NCBI RefSeq assembly: GCF_008923245.1 | Contig: NZ_WBOS01000004.1 | Span: forward strand, 186,001 to 250,000 | DNA length: 64,000 bases | Reading direction: 5' to 3' | DNA from: Cytobacillus depressus | GTDB lineage: Bacteria > Bacillota > Bacilli > Bacillales > Cytobacillaceae | Shown: one piece after another, positions 1 to 8,924 of the stretch | How the letters are laid out: every line of letters begins with the position of its first letter | Numbering within the stretch: the first letter of the stretch is position 1 | Position numbers and translations under genes: made by a program | The notes under the pieces: model-generated | What the model was told of the DNA's origin: nothing | The model's database searches: none | What the model saw: the letters and a program-made list of their open reading frames with translations, nothing else

Positions 1-941
1 ACAACAGGAACCCCGTTTATCGTCCCTTTTTCCGTATCTACTCCTGAGAGATTTCTATAGTTTCCTGGGAATGTGGAATGGCTATGACCAGAAATGATGG
101 CATCGATGCCTTCTACCTTTGTCAGGTCGTATGTAGCATTTTCCTCCAACTCATTGACTTCTGCATCGCCAATTCCAGAGTGGGCTAGGGCAATGATCAA
201 ATCGGCACCATCTTTTTTCATTTTCGGGATTTGAGCTTCGACTGATTTTACAATATCTTTTGTGGTTACTTTACCAGCAAGATGTGCTTTATCCCATTGA
301 GTGATTTGCGGAGCGACAGCGCCGACTACACCAACTTTAATCACTTGCGTTTTTCCTCTGTCATCTACTACTTTCTTCTTTAAAATGGTATAAGGTTTGA
401 AGTAATGTTCATCATTTGATGGATCGTTATCGTGGTCATCCTTATACACATTCGCATTGACATAAGGCATTGGCGCATCGTCCAGTACTTCATCAAGGAA
501 CTCTAGTCCATAATTAAACTCATGGTTTCCAACAGTTGCAGCATCATAGTCTAATTGTTTCATTGCTTGAAAGACTGGATGAAGCTCTCCCTTCTCAAGC
601 TTGTTCACTCTTGCTTTATAATCGCCAAGCGGGTTTCCTTGAATCAGGTCACCATTATCAAAAAGGAGAGTGTTTTTCACTTCCGCTCTCGCTTCCTTGA
701 TAAGGGTAGCTGTTTTGGCAAGACCAAATTCTAGCGTTTCAGCATCCTTATAATAATCATAGTTATAAATATTAGTGTGAATATCTGTCGTCCCAAGAAT
801 CCTTATGGATACCTCGTGTTTTCCAGTCTGATCCGGCTTGGCAGCCATCACAGTTTGATACGAAATGGGAGCAGCTAAGACGGATAATGCCATAGCAGTT
901 GCTGATAGTTTCTTAACGGCTTTAACTAATGGTTTTTTCAA
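1..941 (-). CDS. Secreted 2',3'-cyclic-nucleotide phosphodiesterase/5'-nucleotidase (CpdB/YfkN type), 3' end off the window
   Basis: This is the N-terminal ~313 residues of an exported metallophosphoesterase that removes phosphate from extracellular nucleotides. The start is TTG at 941, with TAAGGAG 7-8 bases upstream. A Lys-rich N terminus and a hydrophobic stretch ending near Ala-Ala form a signal peptide. The metallophosphatase motifs then follow in order: GTTDIHTN, DNGDLIQG, GNHEFNYG, and GHSHS late in the visible part. The DIHTNIYNYDYY variant is typical of CpdB/YfkN proteins rather than plain UshA. The C-terminal nucleotidase domain and any cell-wall anchor lie outside the window. A phosphate-scavenging role would fit the pst operon nearby, but no PhoP box was seen at this start. 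Confidence 0.88.
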   Translation of the reverse strand, partial: MKKPLVKAVKKLSATAMALSVLAAPISYQTVMAAKPDQTGKHEVSIRILGTTDIHTNIYNYDYYKDAETLEFGLAKTATLIKEARAEVKNTLLFDNGDLIQGNPLGDYKARVNKLEKGELHPVFQAMKQLDYDAATVGNHEFNYGLEFLDEVLDDAPMPYVNANVYKDDHDNDPSNDEHYFKPYTILKKKVVDDRGKTQVIKVGVVGAVAPQITQWDKAHLAGKVTTKDIVKSVEAQIPKMKKDGADLIIALAHSGIGDAEVNELEENATYDLTKVEGIDAIISGHSHSTFPGNYRNLSGVDTEKGTINGVPV

Positions 942-1338
942 CGGAAACAGCTCCTTATAAATGTTTTGTTTCAAACCAATTTTAATTATAAAGAGAATTT
1001 CCTATACATAAATGAGCCTGTAGGATGGAATATTCTTAATGCTTCGTAAATTTAATGTAAATAAACGGGTCTAAATTCCTGTAATGTGTAGCTGGAGAAG
1101 GTTCTTCATCTCAGTTTCTCTGAAAAGGGGCAAAAAATCAGGCACCTTTTTTTGGCATATATAAATTTCCTGCCCTTTTCTCTTTTTAATGAAGTGTTAG
1201 CGCTCCAGAGTACTAAAACAAATTGAACGCTAAAAGTAGAACTAGTTTTGGAAATTACTTTTACACTTGAATCCATTAAATTCTGTTAAAATGAGTAGTG
1301 ATATTTTAATATTTTAGAATTGGATTGGTGAACAAGTC
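942..1338. other. Intergenic region with half of a dispersed palindrome
   Basis: No gene was found. It holds the divergent promoters for the nucleotidase and the radical SAM gene. At 1136-1155 there is AATCAGGCACC followed by a T run, which is the right half of the GTGCCTGACCCC-type palindrome found intact elsewhere in the window. The left half is not recognisable here. Confidence 0.5.
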
Positions 1339-2214
1339 TTGAAAACATTCAAAAAAGTATATGTGGAAATTACAAGTGTATGTAATCTTGCTTGTAGTTT
1401 CTGTCCGCCGACAAGTCGAAAGGCGAATCTGATCAAGCTAGATGCATTTAATAATATTCTAGATCAGCTTAAACCTCATACGAAATATATTTATCTTCAT
1501 GTGAAAGGGGAGCCTCTTCTTCATCCGAGAATTGATGAATTGCTAGATGCTAGTCATGCCAAGGGATTTAAGGTGAATATAACGACCAATGGGACATTGA
1601 TAAAAAAGAATAGAGAAAAATTATTAGGGAAACCAGCGCTGCGCCAAATGAATTTCTCGCTTCATAGCTTCGATGGTCACGAGGGGTCAACGAATCGTGA
1701 AGGGTACTTGGCTGAAATTCTTTCATTTGTCCGTGAAGCGGCAAAACATAATGTGATTATCTCATTTCGATTATGGAATCTTGATCGAGATAATATGACG
1801 AGTGCAGAAAAGCGCAGAAACCGCGAAACTCTAGAAATTTTAGAGAAGGAATTTAACCTCGATTACAAGATTGAAGAAAAGGTCGTTCCTGGTAAAGGGA
1901 TCAAAGTGGCCGATCGAATTTATATTAACCAAGATCATGAATTCCAATGGCCAAGTTTACTAGCTCCTGCAGATGATGGCAAAGGATTTTGCCACGCCCT
2001 TCGCAGTCAAGCAGCCATTCTTGTGGATGGAACGGTTGTACCTTGTTGTCTTGACGGAGAAGGTGTAATGAATTTAGGGAATATAAATCAGACTTCTTTC
2101 TCTGAAATTGTAGAGGGAGAGAGAGCGAATAATATTGTAGATGGATTTTCTAGAAGAGAAGCTGTTGAAGAAATGTGCAAGAGATGTGGATATAGAAGGA
2201 AATTTGGCGTTTAG
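1339..2214 (+). CDS. Radical SAM/SPASM domain protein
   Basis: A 291-residue cytoplasmic radical SAM enzyme. The [4Fe-4S]-SAM motif is CNLACSFC (Cys15, Cys19, Cys22), followed by a GEPLLHP strand typical of the family. A C-terminal SPASM-like module has cysteines in GFCHAL, VPCCLDG and CKRCGY, which would bind auxiliary clusters. The start is TTG at 1339; the ribosome binding site GGATTGGTG is weak. It stands alone with its own terminator, so the substrate cannot be inferred. SPASM proteins usually modify peptides or proteins, but no small precursor ORF was seen beside it. Confidence 0.85.
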   Translation: MKTFKKVYVEITSVCNLACSFCPPTSRKANLIKLDAFNNILDQLKPHTKYIYLHVKGEPLLHPRIDELLDASHAKGFKVNITTNGTLIKKNREKLLGKPALRQMNFSLHSFDGHEGSTNREGYLAEILSFVREAAKHNVIISFRLWNLDRDNMTSAEKRRNRETLEILEKEFNLDYKIEEKVVPGKGIKVADRIYINQDHEFQWPSLLAPADDGKGFCHALRSQAAILVDGTVVPCCLDGEGVMNLGNINQTSFSEIVEGERANNIVDGFSRREAVEEMCKRCGYRRKFGV

Positions 2215-2303
2215 AACCATGTGTTTTGTAGAGCATTTACTCTACGTTTGCAGCTGATTTTTAGTCAAGAAAAAGATTAAATAAAATCATGTTCTTTCAT
2301 TTA

Positions 2304-2335
2304 AACTGCACCCCCAATTGGAGGTGCAGTTTTTT
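2304..2335 (+). terminator. Rho-independent terminator after the radical SAM gene
   Basis: AACTGCACC and GGTGCAGTT arms close over a short loop and are followed directly by a T run. Confidence 0.8.
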
Positions 2336-2425
2336 ATGAGGAAGTTTTCATTTGAAGGTAATTTGAAGTCCATTCTGTAAACCTACCATGTAGGACGCAT
2401 CCTCAATACTCTCACTTTCTACTCT

Positions 2426-2504
2426 TTAACAAAAATTAACACAAATCATCTTGTTTTTAATAAAATTTACAAAACCTTTACAAAGTTCATATCGAAAATT
2501 TACA
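2426..2504 (+). promoter_or_regulatory. PhoP-box array upstream of pstS
   Basis: TTAACA occurs at 2426 and 2436, and TTTACA at 2466, 2477 and 2499. The steps are 10, 11 and 22 bases, so copies lie on one face of the helix. Tandem TT(A/T)ACA hexamers spaced about 11 bases are the known PhoP recognition pattern in Bacillus, where phosphorylated PhoP activates pst. The last copy could also act as a -35 region. Confidence 0.75.
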
Positions 2505-2573
2505 CTGAACAATTATTCTACTAAAAGACAATATACGACAAAAAAGTCGCTAACATTATCTTGGAGGAAATAA

Positions 2574-3416
2574 ATGATCATTTTGAAAAAAGCAAAAATG
2601 GGATTAATGTTGCTATCTGTATTTGCTGTATTGTCAGCATGTACAAGTAATAGTGATACTGATACACAAGCGTCAAATAATAGTCATTCTACAATATCTA
2701 TTTCGGGATCGACGTCTGTTGGGCCGCTTGCTGAAAAATTAGCAGTGAAATATAAAGAGAAAGATCATACGAAAATTGAAATAAATCAAATTGGTTCTTC
2801 TGCCGGTATTACAAACGCCATCAATGGTGTGTCGAAAATCGGTATGTCTTCTCGGGATTTAAAAGAAGAAGAAAAAGCGAATGGGTTGAACGAAATAGTT
2901 ATTGCTTATGATGGAATTGTAGTAGTAACCCATCCAAGTAACAAAGTAAAAAATCTGACGATGGAGCAAGTCAAACAGATTTTTACTGGTGAAGTCACGA
3001 ATTGGAGTGAGCTAGGTGGAGATGACATGGAAATTGTTGTTGTCTCTCGTGAGGATGGGTCAGGTTCTCGCGATGCGTTCCAAGAAATTGTCGGCTATCG
3101 CTCTGGTGAATTAATTAGAAACGCTATTATTGCAAGTGGGAACGGAAACATTAAAACAACCGTTGCGAACAATAAACATGCAGTCGGCTTTATTTCATTT
3201 GAATATATTGATGACTCGATTTCAACAATCGATATTGATGGCGTAGAGGCTACTGCAGAAAATGTTCTTCAACAAAAATACCGTTTGTCACGCCCGTTCT
3301 TATTTGTCTATAAAGATGGGAATCTATCAGAAGCTGGCCAACATTTTATTGACTTTATCTTAAGTAAAGAGGGTCAGCTTATTGCGGCAGAGGCAGGGGC
3401 GATCCCTGTAAAGTAA
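2574..3416 (+). CDS. pstS: Phosphate ABC transporter substrate-binding lipoprotein PstS
   Basis: A 280-residue lipoprotein that captures phosphate outside the cell for the Pst importer. The lipobox ends at Cys23 (VLSAC), followed by a Ser/Asn/Thr-rich linker. The family signatures ISGSTSVGPLAEKLA, IGMSSRDLK and SREDGSGSRDAF, which supply phosphate ligands, are present, and the C terminus is a typical EGQ...GAIPVK. ATG 2574 is preceded by GGAGGA. It is the first gene of pstSCAB and sits right behind the PhoP-like boxes, so phosphate starvation control is expected. Confidence 0.96.
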   Translation: MIILKKAKMGLMLLSVFAVLSACTSNSDTDTQASNNSHSTISISGSTSVGPLAEKLAVKYKEKDHTKIEINQIGSSAGITNAINGVSKIGMSSRDLKEEEKANGLNEIVIAYDGIVVVTHPSNKVKNLTMEQVKQIFTGEVTNWSELGGDDMEIVVVSREDGSGSRDAFQEIVGYRSGELIRNAIIASGNGNIKTTVANNKHAVGFISFEYIDDSISTIDIDGVEATAENVLQQKYRLSRPFLFVYKDGNLSEAGQHFIDFILSKEGQLIAAEAGAIPVK

Positions 3417-3448
3417 TAAATTTTAAATGTAATTTTGGAGGAATACAG

Positions 3449-4357
3449 TTGTCTATCCCAATAAAGCACAATGTAGAAATCGGTAAAGCTAATAAAAAGA
3501 AGTATATGTTAGAGAAGGTATCAGCAAGAGTGTTCTTGATTTGTGCACTTCTTTCAGTCATCACTTTATTGTTAATCATTGGATTTGTTTTTTATAAAGG
3601 CTCACATCCATTTGTGGCTGGGAGCTATAGCTTTATGGACTTTATTCTCGGTACAGATTGGGTGCCAAGTGAAGATAAATTCGGCATCTTCCCAATGATT
3701 GTGGCATCTATTTTTGCAACCATTGGGGCATTAATTATCGGGGTTCCAATCGGGTTATTTACAGCGATTTTCTTAGCAGAAATCGCCTCAAAGGAAGTAG
3801 CCAAAATCATTTCACCTGCGATTCAGCTGTTAGCGGGTATTCCATCGGTTTTATATGGTGTTTTTGGTTTAGCAATTATCGTTCCTTTCTTGCAAAATAC
3901 TTTCGGCTTAGTGAAGGGACAAAGCTTATTAGCAGTTATTCTTGTACTCGCAATTATGATGTTACCAACGATTGTGACCGTAGCAGAGACGGCGATCCGT
4001 GCTGTACCAAACACCTATCGCGAAGGGTCATTAGCTCTCGGAGTGTCACAAATTGGAACCATTTTCAAAGTTGTTGTTCCAGCAGCTAAATCAGGGATTA
4101 TGACGGCGATCGTCTTAGGATTAGGCCGTGCAATCGGCGAAACGATGGCGGTTATATTAGTAGCTGGTAATAGTTTAATTGTGCCAACGAGCTTGGCTGA
4201 TAGTGTTCGTCCACTAACGACAAATATTGCGTTAGAAATGGGCTATGCTGCTGGCACTCATCAAGAAATGCTGTTTGCAACTGGAATTATTTTATTCTCG
4301 TTTATATTAATCTTGAATTTTGTATTATCGAAAATTAGTGCGAAGGGCGGTAACTAA
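3449..4357 (+). CDS. pstC: Phosphate ABC transporter permease PstC
   Basis: A 302-residue inner-membrane permease with about six transmembrane segments. The cytoplasmic coupling loop TYREGSLALGVSQIGT...AAKSGIMTAIVLGLGRAIGET is the binding-protein-dependent permease (EAA-type) signature. The start is TTG at 3449, seven bases after TTTTGGAGG. It pairs with PstA to form the channel and is driven by PstB. Its stop codon lies 1 base before the chosen pstA start. Confidence 0.95.
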   Translation: MSIPIKHNVEIGKANKKKYMLEKVSARVFLICALLSVITLLLIIGFVFYKGSHPFVAGSYSFMDFILGTDWVPSEDKFGIFPMIVASIFATIGALIIGVPIGLFTAIFLAEIASKEVAKIISPAIQLLAGIPSVLYGVFGLAIIVPFLQNTFGLVKGQSLLAVILVLAIMMLPTIVTVAETAIRAVPNTYREGSLALGVSQIGTIFKVVVPAAKSGIMTAIVLGLGRAIGETMAVILVAGNSLIVPTSLADSVRPLTTNIALEMGYAAGTHQEMLFATGIILFSFILILNFVLSKISAKGGN

Positions 4358-4358
4358 G

Positions 4359-5183
4359 GTGAGAGAATGGAAAGATAACTTGTTACGTGGATTTTTATGG
4401 CTTTCAGCTCTTCTTTCTGTTGCTGTTCTCGTAATGATTGTTGGATATATCTTTTATAAAGGGTTTCATTTGATTAACTTCGATTTCATCTTTGGCGATT
4501 ATTCCCCAACTGGAGATGGTGGGATTTGGCCAATGATTGTCACAACGATTTACACAGTCGTTATTTCATTACTCATTGCCACGCCAATCGGGATATTAGC
4601 AGCCGTTTATTTACAAGAATATGCGAAGCAGGGACAATTAGTAAAAATCATCCGCTTTGCTACAGAAAGTCTAACAGGTATTCCTTCGATTATTTTTGGT
4701 TTATTTGGAGCGGTATTCTTTGTCACGACACTAAAATTAGGTATGTCCATTTTAGCTGCTTCGTTAACATTAACGATTATTGTATTGCCTGTGATCATTC
4801 GAACAACAGAAGAAGCGTTAAAAACAGTTCCGGGATCGTATCGTGAAGGTTCTTTAGCTCTTGGTACAACGAAGTTACAAACGTTATATAAGGTGATCTT
4901 ACCTAGTGCAATGCCAGGAATTTTATCCGGTATCATCCTGTCGGTCGGACGAATTGTTGGTGAATCAGCTGCCATATTTTTAACTGCCGGAACAGTTGCT
5001 GCTATGCCAGAGAGTATTCTTTCATCAGCTAGAACCTTAACTGTCCACTCCTATTTAGTCACACAAGAGTCTGGAGACATTGAACTAGCTGCTGCAGTTG
5101 GCATTGTTCTAATCGTCATTATTTTGGCTATCAATCTATCAGCAACATTTCTATCAAAAAAATTAAACAAAGCAGACCAATAA
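4359..5183 (+). CDS. pstA: Phosphate ABC transporter permease PstA
   Basis: A 274-residue permease with about six transmembrane segments, the partner of PstC. The coupling loop SYREGSLALGTTKLQT...AMPGILSGIILSVGRIVGESA matches the PstA family. I chose GTG 4359 because an AGGGCGG ribosome binding site precedes it at a normal distance and it starts directly after the pstC stop. The frame is open back to 4320, but that would overlap pstC without a binding site. The hydrophobic N-terminal helix begins within 12 residues of the chosen start. Confidence 0.93.
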   Translation: MREWKDNLLRGFLWLSALLSVAVLVMIVGYIFYKGFHLINFDFIFGDYSPTGDGGIWPMIVTTIYTVVISLLIATPIGILAAVYLQEYAKQGQLVKIIRFATESLTGIPSIIFGLFGAVFFVTTLKLGMSILAASLTLTIIVLPVIIRTTEEALKTVPGSYREGSLALGTTKLQTLYKVILPSAMPGILSGIILSVGRIVGESAAIFLTAGTVAAMPESILSSARTLTVHSYLVTQESGDIELAAAVGIVLIVIILAINLSATFLSKKLNKADQ

Positions 5184-5198
5184 TTAAGGAGAATATTT

Positions 5199-6029
5199 AT
5201 GAGCACAGCAGTATTGGAACGTAGCGAGACAGCGATTAAACAACAAATAGAGAAGGTTTTTACACAGATAGAGGAAGGCACAACGAAAATTAGTGTGAAA
5301 GATTTAAATCTATTTTATGGTACGAAACAAGCACTGTTCGGAGTATCTCTTGATATTTGTGAAAAAGAGGTAACTGCTTTAATTGGCCCTTCTGGCTGTG
5401 GAAAATCGACTTTTTTACGAACGTTAAATCGGATGAATGATTTAATTGATAGTGTAAAAATTAATGGTGATATTGAAATAGACCATGAGAATATTTATAA
5501 AACGAATGATGTTATTAAATTACGCACAAAAGTGGGAATGGTCTTTCAAAAACCAAATTTATTCCCAATGAGTATTTATGATAATGTTGCCTATGGTCCA
5601 AGAATGCAAGGCATTAAAAATAAAAAAGAATTGAACCAAATTGTGGAAGAGAGTTTGCGCGGTGCAGCGATTTGGGACGAAGTAAAGGACCGTCTTAAAA
5701 CATCCGCATTAGGTTTGTCAGGCGGTCAGCAACAACGTATTTGTATTGCACGTGCGATTGCGATGAAACCAGAAGTGATTTTAATGGACGAGCCTACTTC
5801 AGCCCTAGATCCAATATCAACGTTAAAAGTAGAAGAATTAATCTCAAATATGAAGAAAGATTATACGATTGTCATCGTTACTCATAACATGCAGCAAGCG
5901 GCAAGAATCTCTGATAAAACAGCGTTTTTCTTAAATGGGGAAGTCATTGAATATGATGTGACTGATAAGATTTTTTCTATGCCAAAAGATCAGAGAACTG
6001 AAGATTATGTAACAGGTAGATTTGGATAA
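5199..6029 (+). CDS. pstB: Phosphate ABC transporter ATP-binding protein PstB
   Basis: A 276-residue cytoplasmic ATPase that powers phosphate import. Walker [10 protein letters not shown] is at about 63-71, the ABC signature LSGGQQQR at 173-180, Walker B ILMDEP just after, and the switch His is in VTHNM. The first ~28 residues form a charged extension before the ABC fold. ATG 5199 follows TAAGGAGA. It ends the operon; no phoU follows, and a terminator closes the unit. Only one pstB copy is present, whereas B. subtilis has two. Confidence 0.96.
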   Translation: MSTAVLERSETAIKQQIEKVFTQIEEGTTKISVKDLNLFYGTKQALFGVSLDICEKEVTALIGPSGCGKSTFLRTLNRMNDLIDSVKINGDIEIDHENIYKTNDVIKLRTKVGMVFQKPNLFPMSIYDNVAYGPRMQGIKNKKELNQIVEESLRGAAIWDEVKDRLKTSALGLSGGQQQRICIARAIAMKPEVILMDEPTSALDPISTLKVEELISNMKKDYTIVIVTHNMQQAARISDKTAFFLNGEVIEYDVTDKIFSMPKDQRTEDYVTGRFG

Positions 6030-6072
6030 ATTGTATTAATCATAAATCAAAGGCATAAATAAATTTAGAATT

Positions 6073-6112
6073 AATCCCGCTAGTAGTATAAAAATGCTAG
6101 CGGGATTTTTTA
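6073..6112 (+). terminator. Terminator of the pst operon
   Basis: AATCCCGCTAG pairs with CTAGCGGGATT around a 13-base loop, followed by a T run. Confidence 0.85.
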
Positions 6113-6204
6113 ATTTTTAGTGTCAGATTCTTCAATTACAATTCTATAGCAATGTAATATTCTGAAGGTTCGCTGACCAGTTTTACTGGCCTGAAGAAAG
6201 TTGA

Positions 6205-6351
<147 letters not shown>

Positions 6352-6499
6352 TAAAAAATGGCAATCACTAAAGTGTTGTAAATTTGACATATGACGCTGT
6401 GACATAATAAGGTATTATAATATGGATGTAGATAATTAAAGAAACTCATAAATTAATTAGAATCGGGCTTATCAATCGCAGCATTTAAAGGTAGGGGAA

Positions 6500-7327
6500 T
6501 TGAATAAAATGAATGAAAAGAACTTCCCAAAGGATGCTTTACGTGTATTGAAAGAAACAAGCCGTACATTTTATATTCCAATTACCTTTTTACAAAAGGA
6601 GTTAAAACATTCGGTTGCATCTGCTTATTTAGTATTTCGAGCCATCGATGAAATTGAAGATCATGAAGATATAGACAATGATGTAAAATACACAACTTTA
6701 ATGCAAGTGAGTGAATTATTTAAACAACCGTTCAATGAAGAGAAGTATTTACAAATTCTTGAGCCAGTAAAAGAGATATTGCCTGAAGTGACACTTCGTT
6801 TAGGTGAGTGGATCCAGGCGTGTCCAAAGAGTACTCTACAGTTTGTTATAGATGCTGCTAGTGAGATGGCATTCGGTATGGCTAAATGGTCAAAAGCAAA
6901 CTGGCAAATCCATACACGTGAAGATTTAGATGATTATACTTATTACGTTGCAGGGCTTGTTGGTGTCATGCTTTCAGAACTATGGGAGTTTTGTGTTGGT
7001 GTAAAAACAGATCGAGCTCTTGCCATTGGGTATGGACGTGGACTACAAGCTGTAAATATATTACGTAATGAGAAAGAAGATTTAAATGAACGAGGAGTAA
7101 GTTTTGTGCCTAACGGTTGGACTCGCACAGAGTTATTTGATTATGCGGATGAAAACTTGGCGAAAGCGGACGAGTATATGAAGTCACTCAATAAGCGAAG
7201 TATTTTGTTGTTCTGCCGTCTACCACTGGCACTAGCACATAAAACCTTAAAAGCTATGAAAGATGGACGTGAAAAAATAACACGTGCAGAAGTAGAGCAA
7301 ATAGTAGAAGAAATTCAGGTAGGGTAG
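6500..7327 (+). CDS. Squalene/phytoene synthase family protein
   Basis: A 275-residue all-helical prenyltransferase-like protein. The first aspartate-rich motif is in FRAIDEIEDHED at about 47-56. YYVAGLVGVMLSEL matches the conserved central helix of the family. The second motif, at about 184-195, reads NILRNEKEDL; the family norm is NxxRDxxED, so the first Asp is Asn here. Relatives in Bacillus include farnesyl-diphosphate-using YisP-like proteins and carotenoid synthases. No desaturase or other carotenoid gene lies nearby, so the product is unknown. TTG 6500 (after AGGTAGGGG) and ATG 6509 are both possible starts. Confidence 0.8.
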   Translation: MNKMNEKNFPKDALRVLKETSRTFYIPITFLQKELKHSVASAYLVFRAIDEIEDHEDIDNDVKYTTLMQVSELFKQPFNEEKYLQILEPVKEILPEVTLRLGEWIQACPKSTLQFVIDAASEMAFGMAKWSKANWQIHTREDLDDYTYYVAGLVGVMLSELWEFCVGVKTDRALAIGYGRGLQAVNILRNEKEDLNERGVSFVPNGWTRTELFDYADENLAKADEYMKSLNKRSILLFCRLPLALAHKTLKAMKDGREKITRAEVEQIVEEIQVG

Positions 7328-7352
7328 CCATGTATAATGGTTACCCTTTTCT
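7322..7352 (+). terminator. Terminator overlapping the end of the prenyltransferase-like gene
   Basis: GGGTAGCCAT pairs with ATGGTTACCC, followed by a run of T with one C. The stem starts inside the stop codon region. Confidence 0.75.
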
Positions 7353-7380
7353 TTTTAAATATACAGCTATTATTAAACAA

Positions 7381-7490
7381 CAAAATCATAAATGTAGAAT
7401 TAAGAAAAAATGCATAAAGCATTGACCCACTTAACACGTAGAGTGTACAGTCCGAAGGTGCCTGACCCTCAGTATACCGGGATTAAGCAC
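7381..7490 (+). repeat. Copy of the yhjB gene tail joined to a decayed palindrome
   Basis: The 20 bases at 7397-7416 are identical to the last codons of the symporter gene that ends at 11901, and ACAAAAT just before them also matches. Further on, at 7455-7480, comes GGTGCCTGACCCTCAGTATACCGG, the left arm of the dispersed palindrome that follows the true gene at 11906. The segment therefore looks like a small, decayed copy of a gene end plus its palindrome. Confidence 0.6.
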
Positions 7491-7495
7491 TTTAT

Positions 7496-8005
7496 TTAAA
7501 ACAAGTCATTAAGTAACATCTTGAAAAAGGAAGAATCCAAATATTGACGTGGGTTACCATAATAGAGTACCTGTTTAAATTGTGGATATATGGATTCGAA
7601 TTGGATGAAGACGGAAGAATCCAGCAGCTGTGGATAGTAGCTGAAAACTGAGCGATCCCCATAAAAGATGGCTGTTAAGGCAAGTTTAGCTTCTTTCTGG
7701 AAGATTAAGAAGCGCTTTCTAGAGGAAGGTTCATCGAACTCTCCTCCACTTACATAGACTTTACCAATAAAAATAAATTGCTTATCTTTACGGAACCATT
7801 CCGCTAAAACTTCGTCACGGGTTTTTAAGTTGATGGCAGCAAGGTTAAAGCGATTTCCTATAGTTAAAAATAAATCCCCAGATGTATCAGAATGTGTCAA
7901 TGTATATTTTCGACCATTAACAGGAAACCATTGGTTGGTAGGAGGTAAAAACTTAGTATACAGCTTTGAGGCACTAAACTGGCTAATCTTGATCACCACT
8001 TTCAT
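7496..8005 (-). CDS. Staygreen (SGR) family protein
   Basis: A 169-residue cytoplasmic protein of the staygreen family, first known from plant chlorophyll breakdown. Family motifs visible are FLPPTNQWFPVNGRKYTLTH near the N terminus, LTIG, RDEVLAEW, GKVYVSGGEFD, LALTAIFYGDR and VLYYGNPRQYL. Plant SGR is a magnesium dechelatase, and some bacterial homologues have that activity in vitro, but a Bacillus has no chlorophyll, so the native substrate is unknown. It is transcribed alone on the minus strand; the first ~8 residues vary, so a slightly later start is possible. Confidence 0.85.
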   Translation of the reverse strand: MKVVIKISQFSASKLYTKFLPPTNQWFPVNGRKYTLTHSDTSGDLFLTIGNRFNLAAINLKTRDEVLAEWFRKDKQFIFIGKVYVSGGEFDEPSSRKRFLIFQKEAKLALTAIFYGDRSVFSYYPQLLDSSVFIQFESIYPQFKQVLYYGNPRQYLDSSFFKMLLNDLF

Positions 8006-8126
8006 TTTGAAAATGATTTTATGGAAGTATATGTAAAGGATTATAATAAGTACTTAAAAAGGTATATTAATAAAAAATACTAAATTGGGTAAATAATAGC
8101 TTGCTTACTATAAGGAGTGATTCATA

Positions 8127-8555
8127 GTGATAGAAAAAGATGTAGTCAAAACATTAAATCAATTTTTAAAGGGGCAATATATGGGGATCCATGCATATGA
8201 ACACCATATACAAAAACTAACCGACCCAAAGATGAAAAGGGAATTTCAAAGGATACAACAAGATCATAAAAATCATGCCCTAAAAGTCGCGGAAAGAATT
8301 CAAAACCTTGGAGGAGTTCCAGTCGATGATGAAGGCCTGATTGGATCGGTCCAAGGATATTTTGGTCAATTTATGATCCCGGATACCACTGTAGGTATTA
8401 TTGAAAGTTCATTAAAAGGTGAAGGTTATTATGGAATTCAAGTGTCTGAAGAAATCGTAAAAGGAGATTTGGATCCTGAAAGCCGGCAATTAATCGAAGA
8501 AATATTGGATAAAGACAGGGAGCATGTTCAGTTCCTGCAAAATTTGGTTCGTTAG
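8127..8555 (+). CDS. Ferritin-like four-helix protein (DUF2383-like)
   Basis: A 142-residue helical protein. Glu/His residues spaced as in diiron ferritin-like bundles are seen: YMGIHAYEHHI near 20-30, QQDHKNHA near 50-57, EGYYGIQVSEEIV near 98-110 and DKDREHV near 130. The PGYYG-type central segment resembles the DUF2383/PA2169 family. GTG 8127 follows TAAGGAG. A role in stress or spore physiology is possible, since splAB follow about 110 bases later, but this is only inference. A mature diiron site is not proven. Confidence 0.7.
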   Translation: MIEKDVVKTLNQFLKGQYMGIHAYEHHIQKLTDPKMKREFQRIQQDHKNHALKVAERIQNLGGVPVDDEGLIGSVQGYFGQFMIPDTTVGIIESSLKGEGYYGIQVSEEIVKGDLDPESRQLIEEILDKDREHVQFLQNLVR

Positions 8556-8669
8556 TAAGATTGATTTTCAAGGATGCACCTTTTCCATAAACATGTTACA
8601 TAATTTTAGTCACTTAAGGCAAAATTTTAGTAGTACTAAATGGATTTTAAATAAGGAGAAGGTGATAAA

Positions 8670-8924
8670 TTGAACGGAAACCATTCTTATCATGCCGGAG
8701 ATATTGTCTATGTCTTCTACCGGAATCCGCATACTCAGGATGTAGCAAATATACAGGCCGCTGCTGTGGTTAATCATCCAGAAAATCCTGATGAGCTTGC
8801 TTTATTTCTTTATGAAAACTATTATCCCTTATCAAGTGAAATGGCCGTTTATTCATCAGAAGAAGAGGCGAATCAAGCATTCAATTACTATTATGGAGAT
8901 CTTTCAGAAGGGATTTTGGAATGA
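8670..8924 (+). CDS. splA: SplA, regulator of the spore photoproduct lyase operon
   Basis: An 84-residue acidic protein beginning at TTG 8670 behind AAGGAGAAGG. The segment GDIVYVFYRNPHTQDVANIQ and the closing NYYYGD-LSEG are typical of SplA, which in B. subtilis lowers splAB expression during sporulation. Its stop overlaps the splB start in an ATGA, so translation is coupled. The operon is expected to be expressed in the forespore; I could not place a sigma-G promoter with confidence. Confidence 0.88.
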   Translation: MNGNHSYHAGDIVYVFYRNPHTQDVANIQAAAVVNHPENPDELALFLYENYYPLSSEMAVYSSEEEANQAFNYYYGDLSEGILE

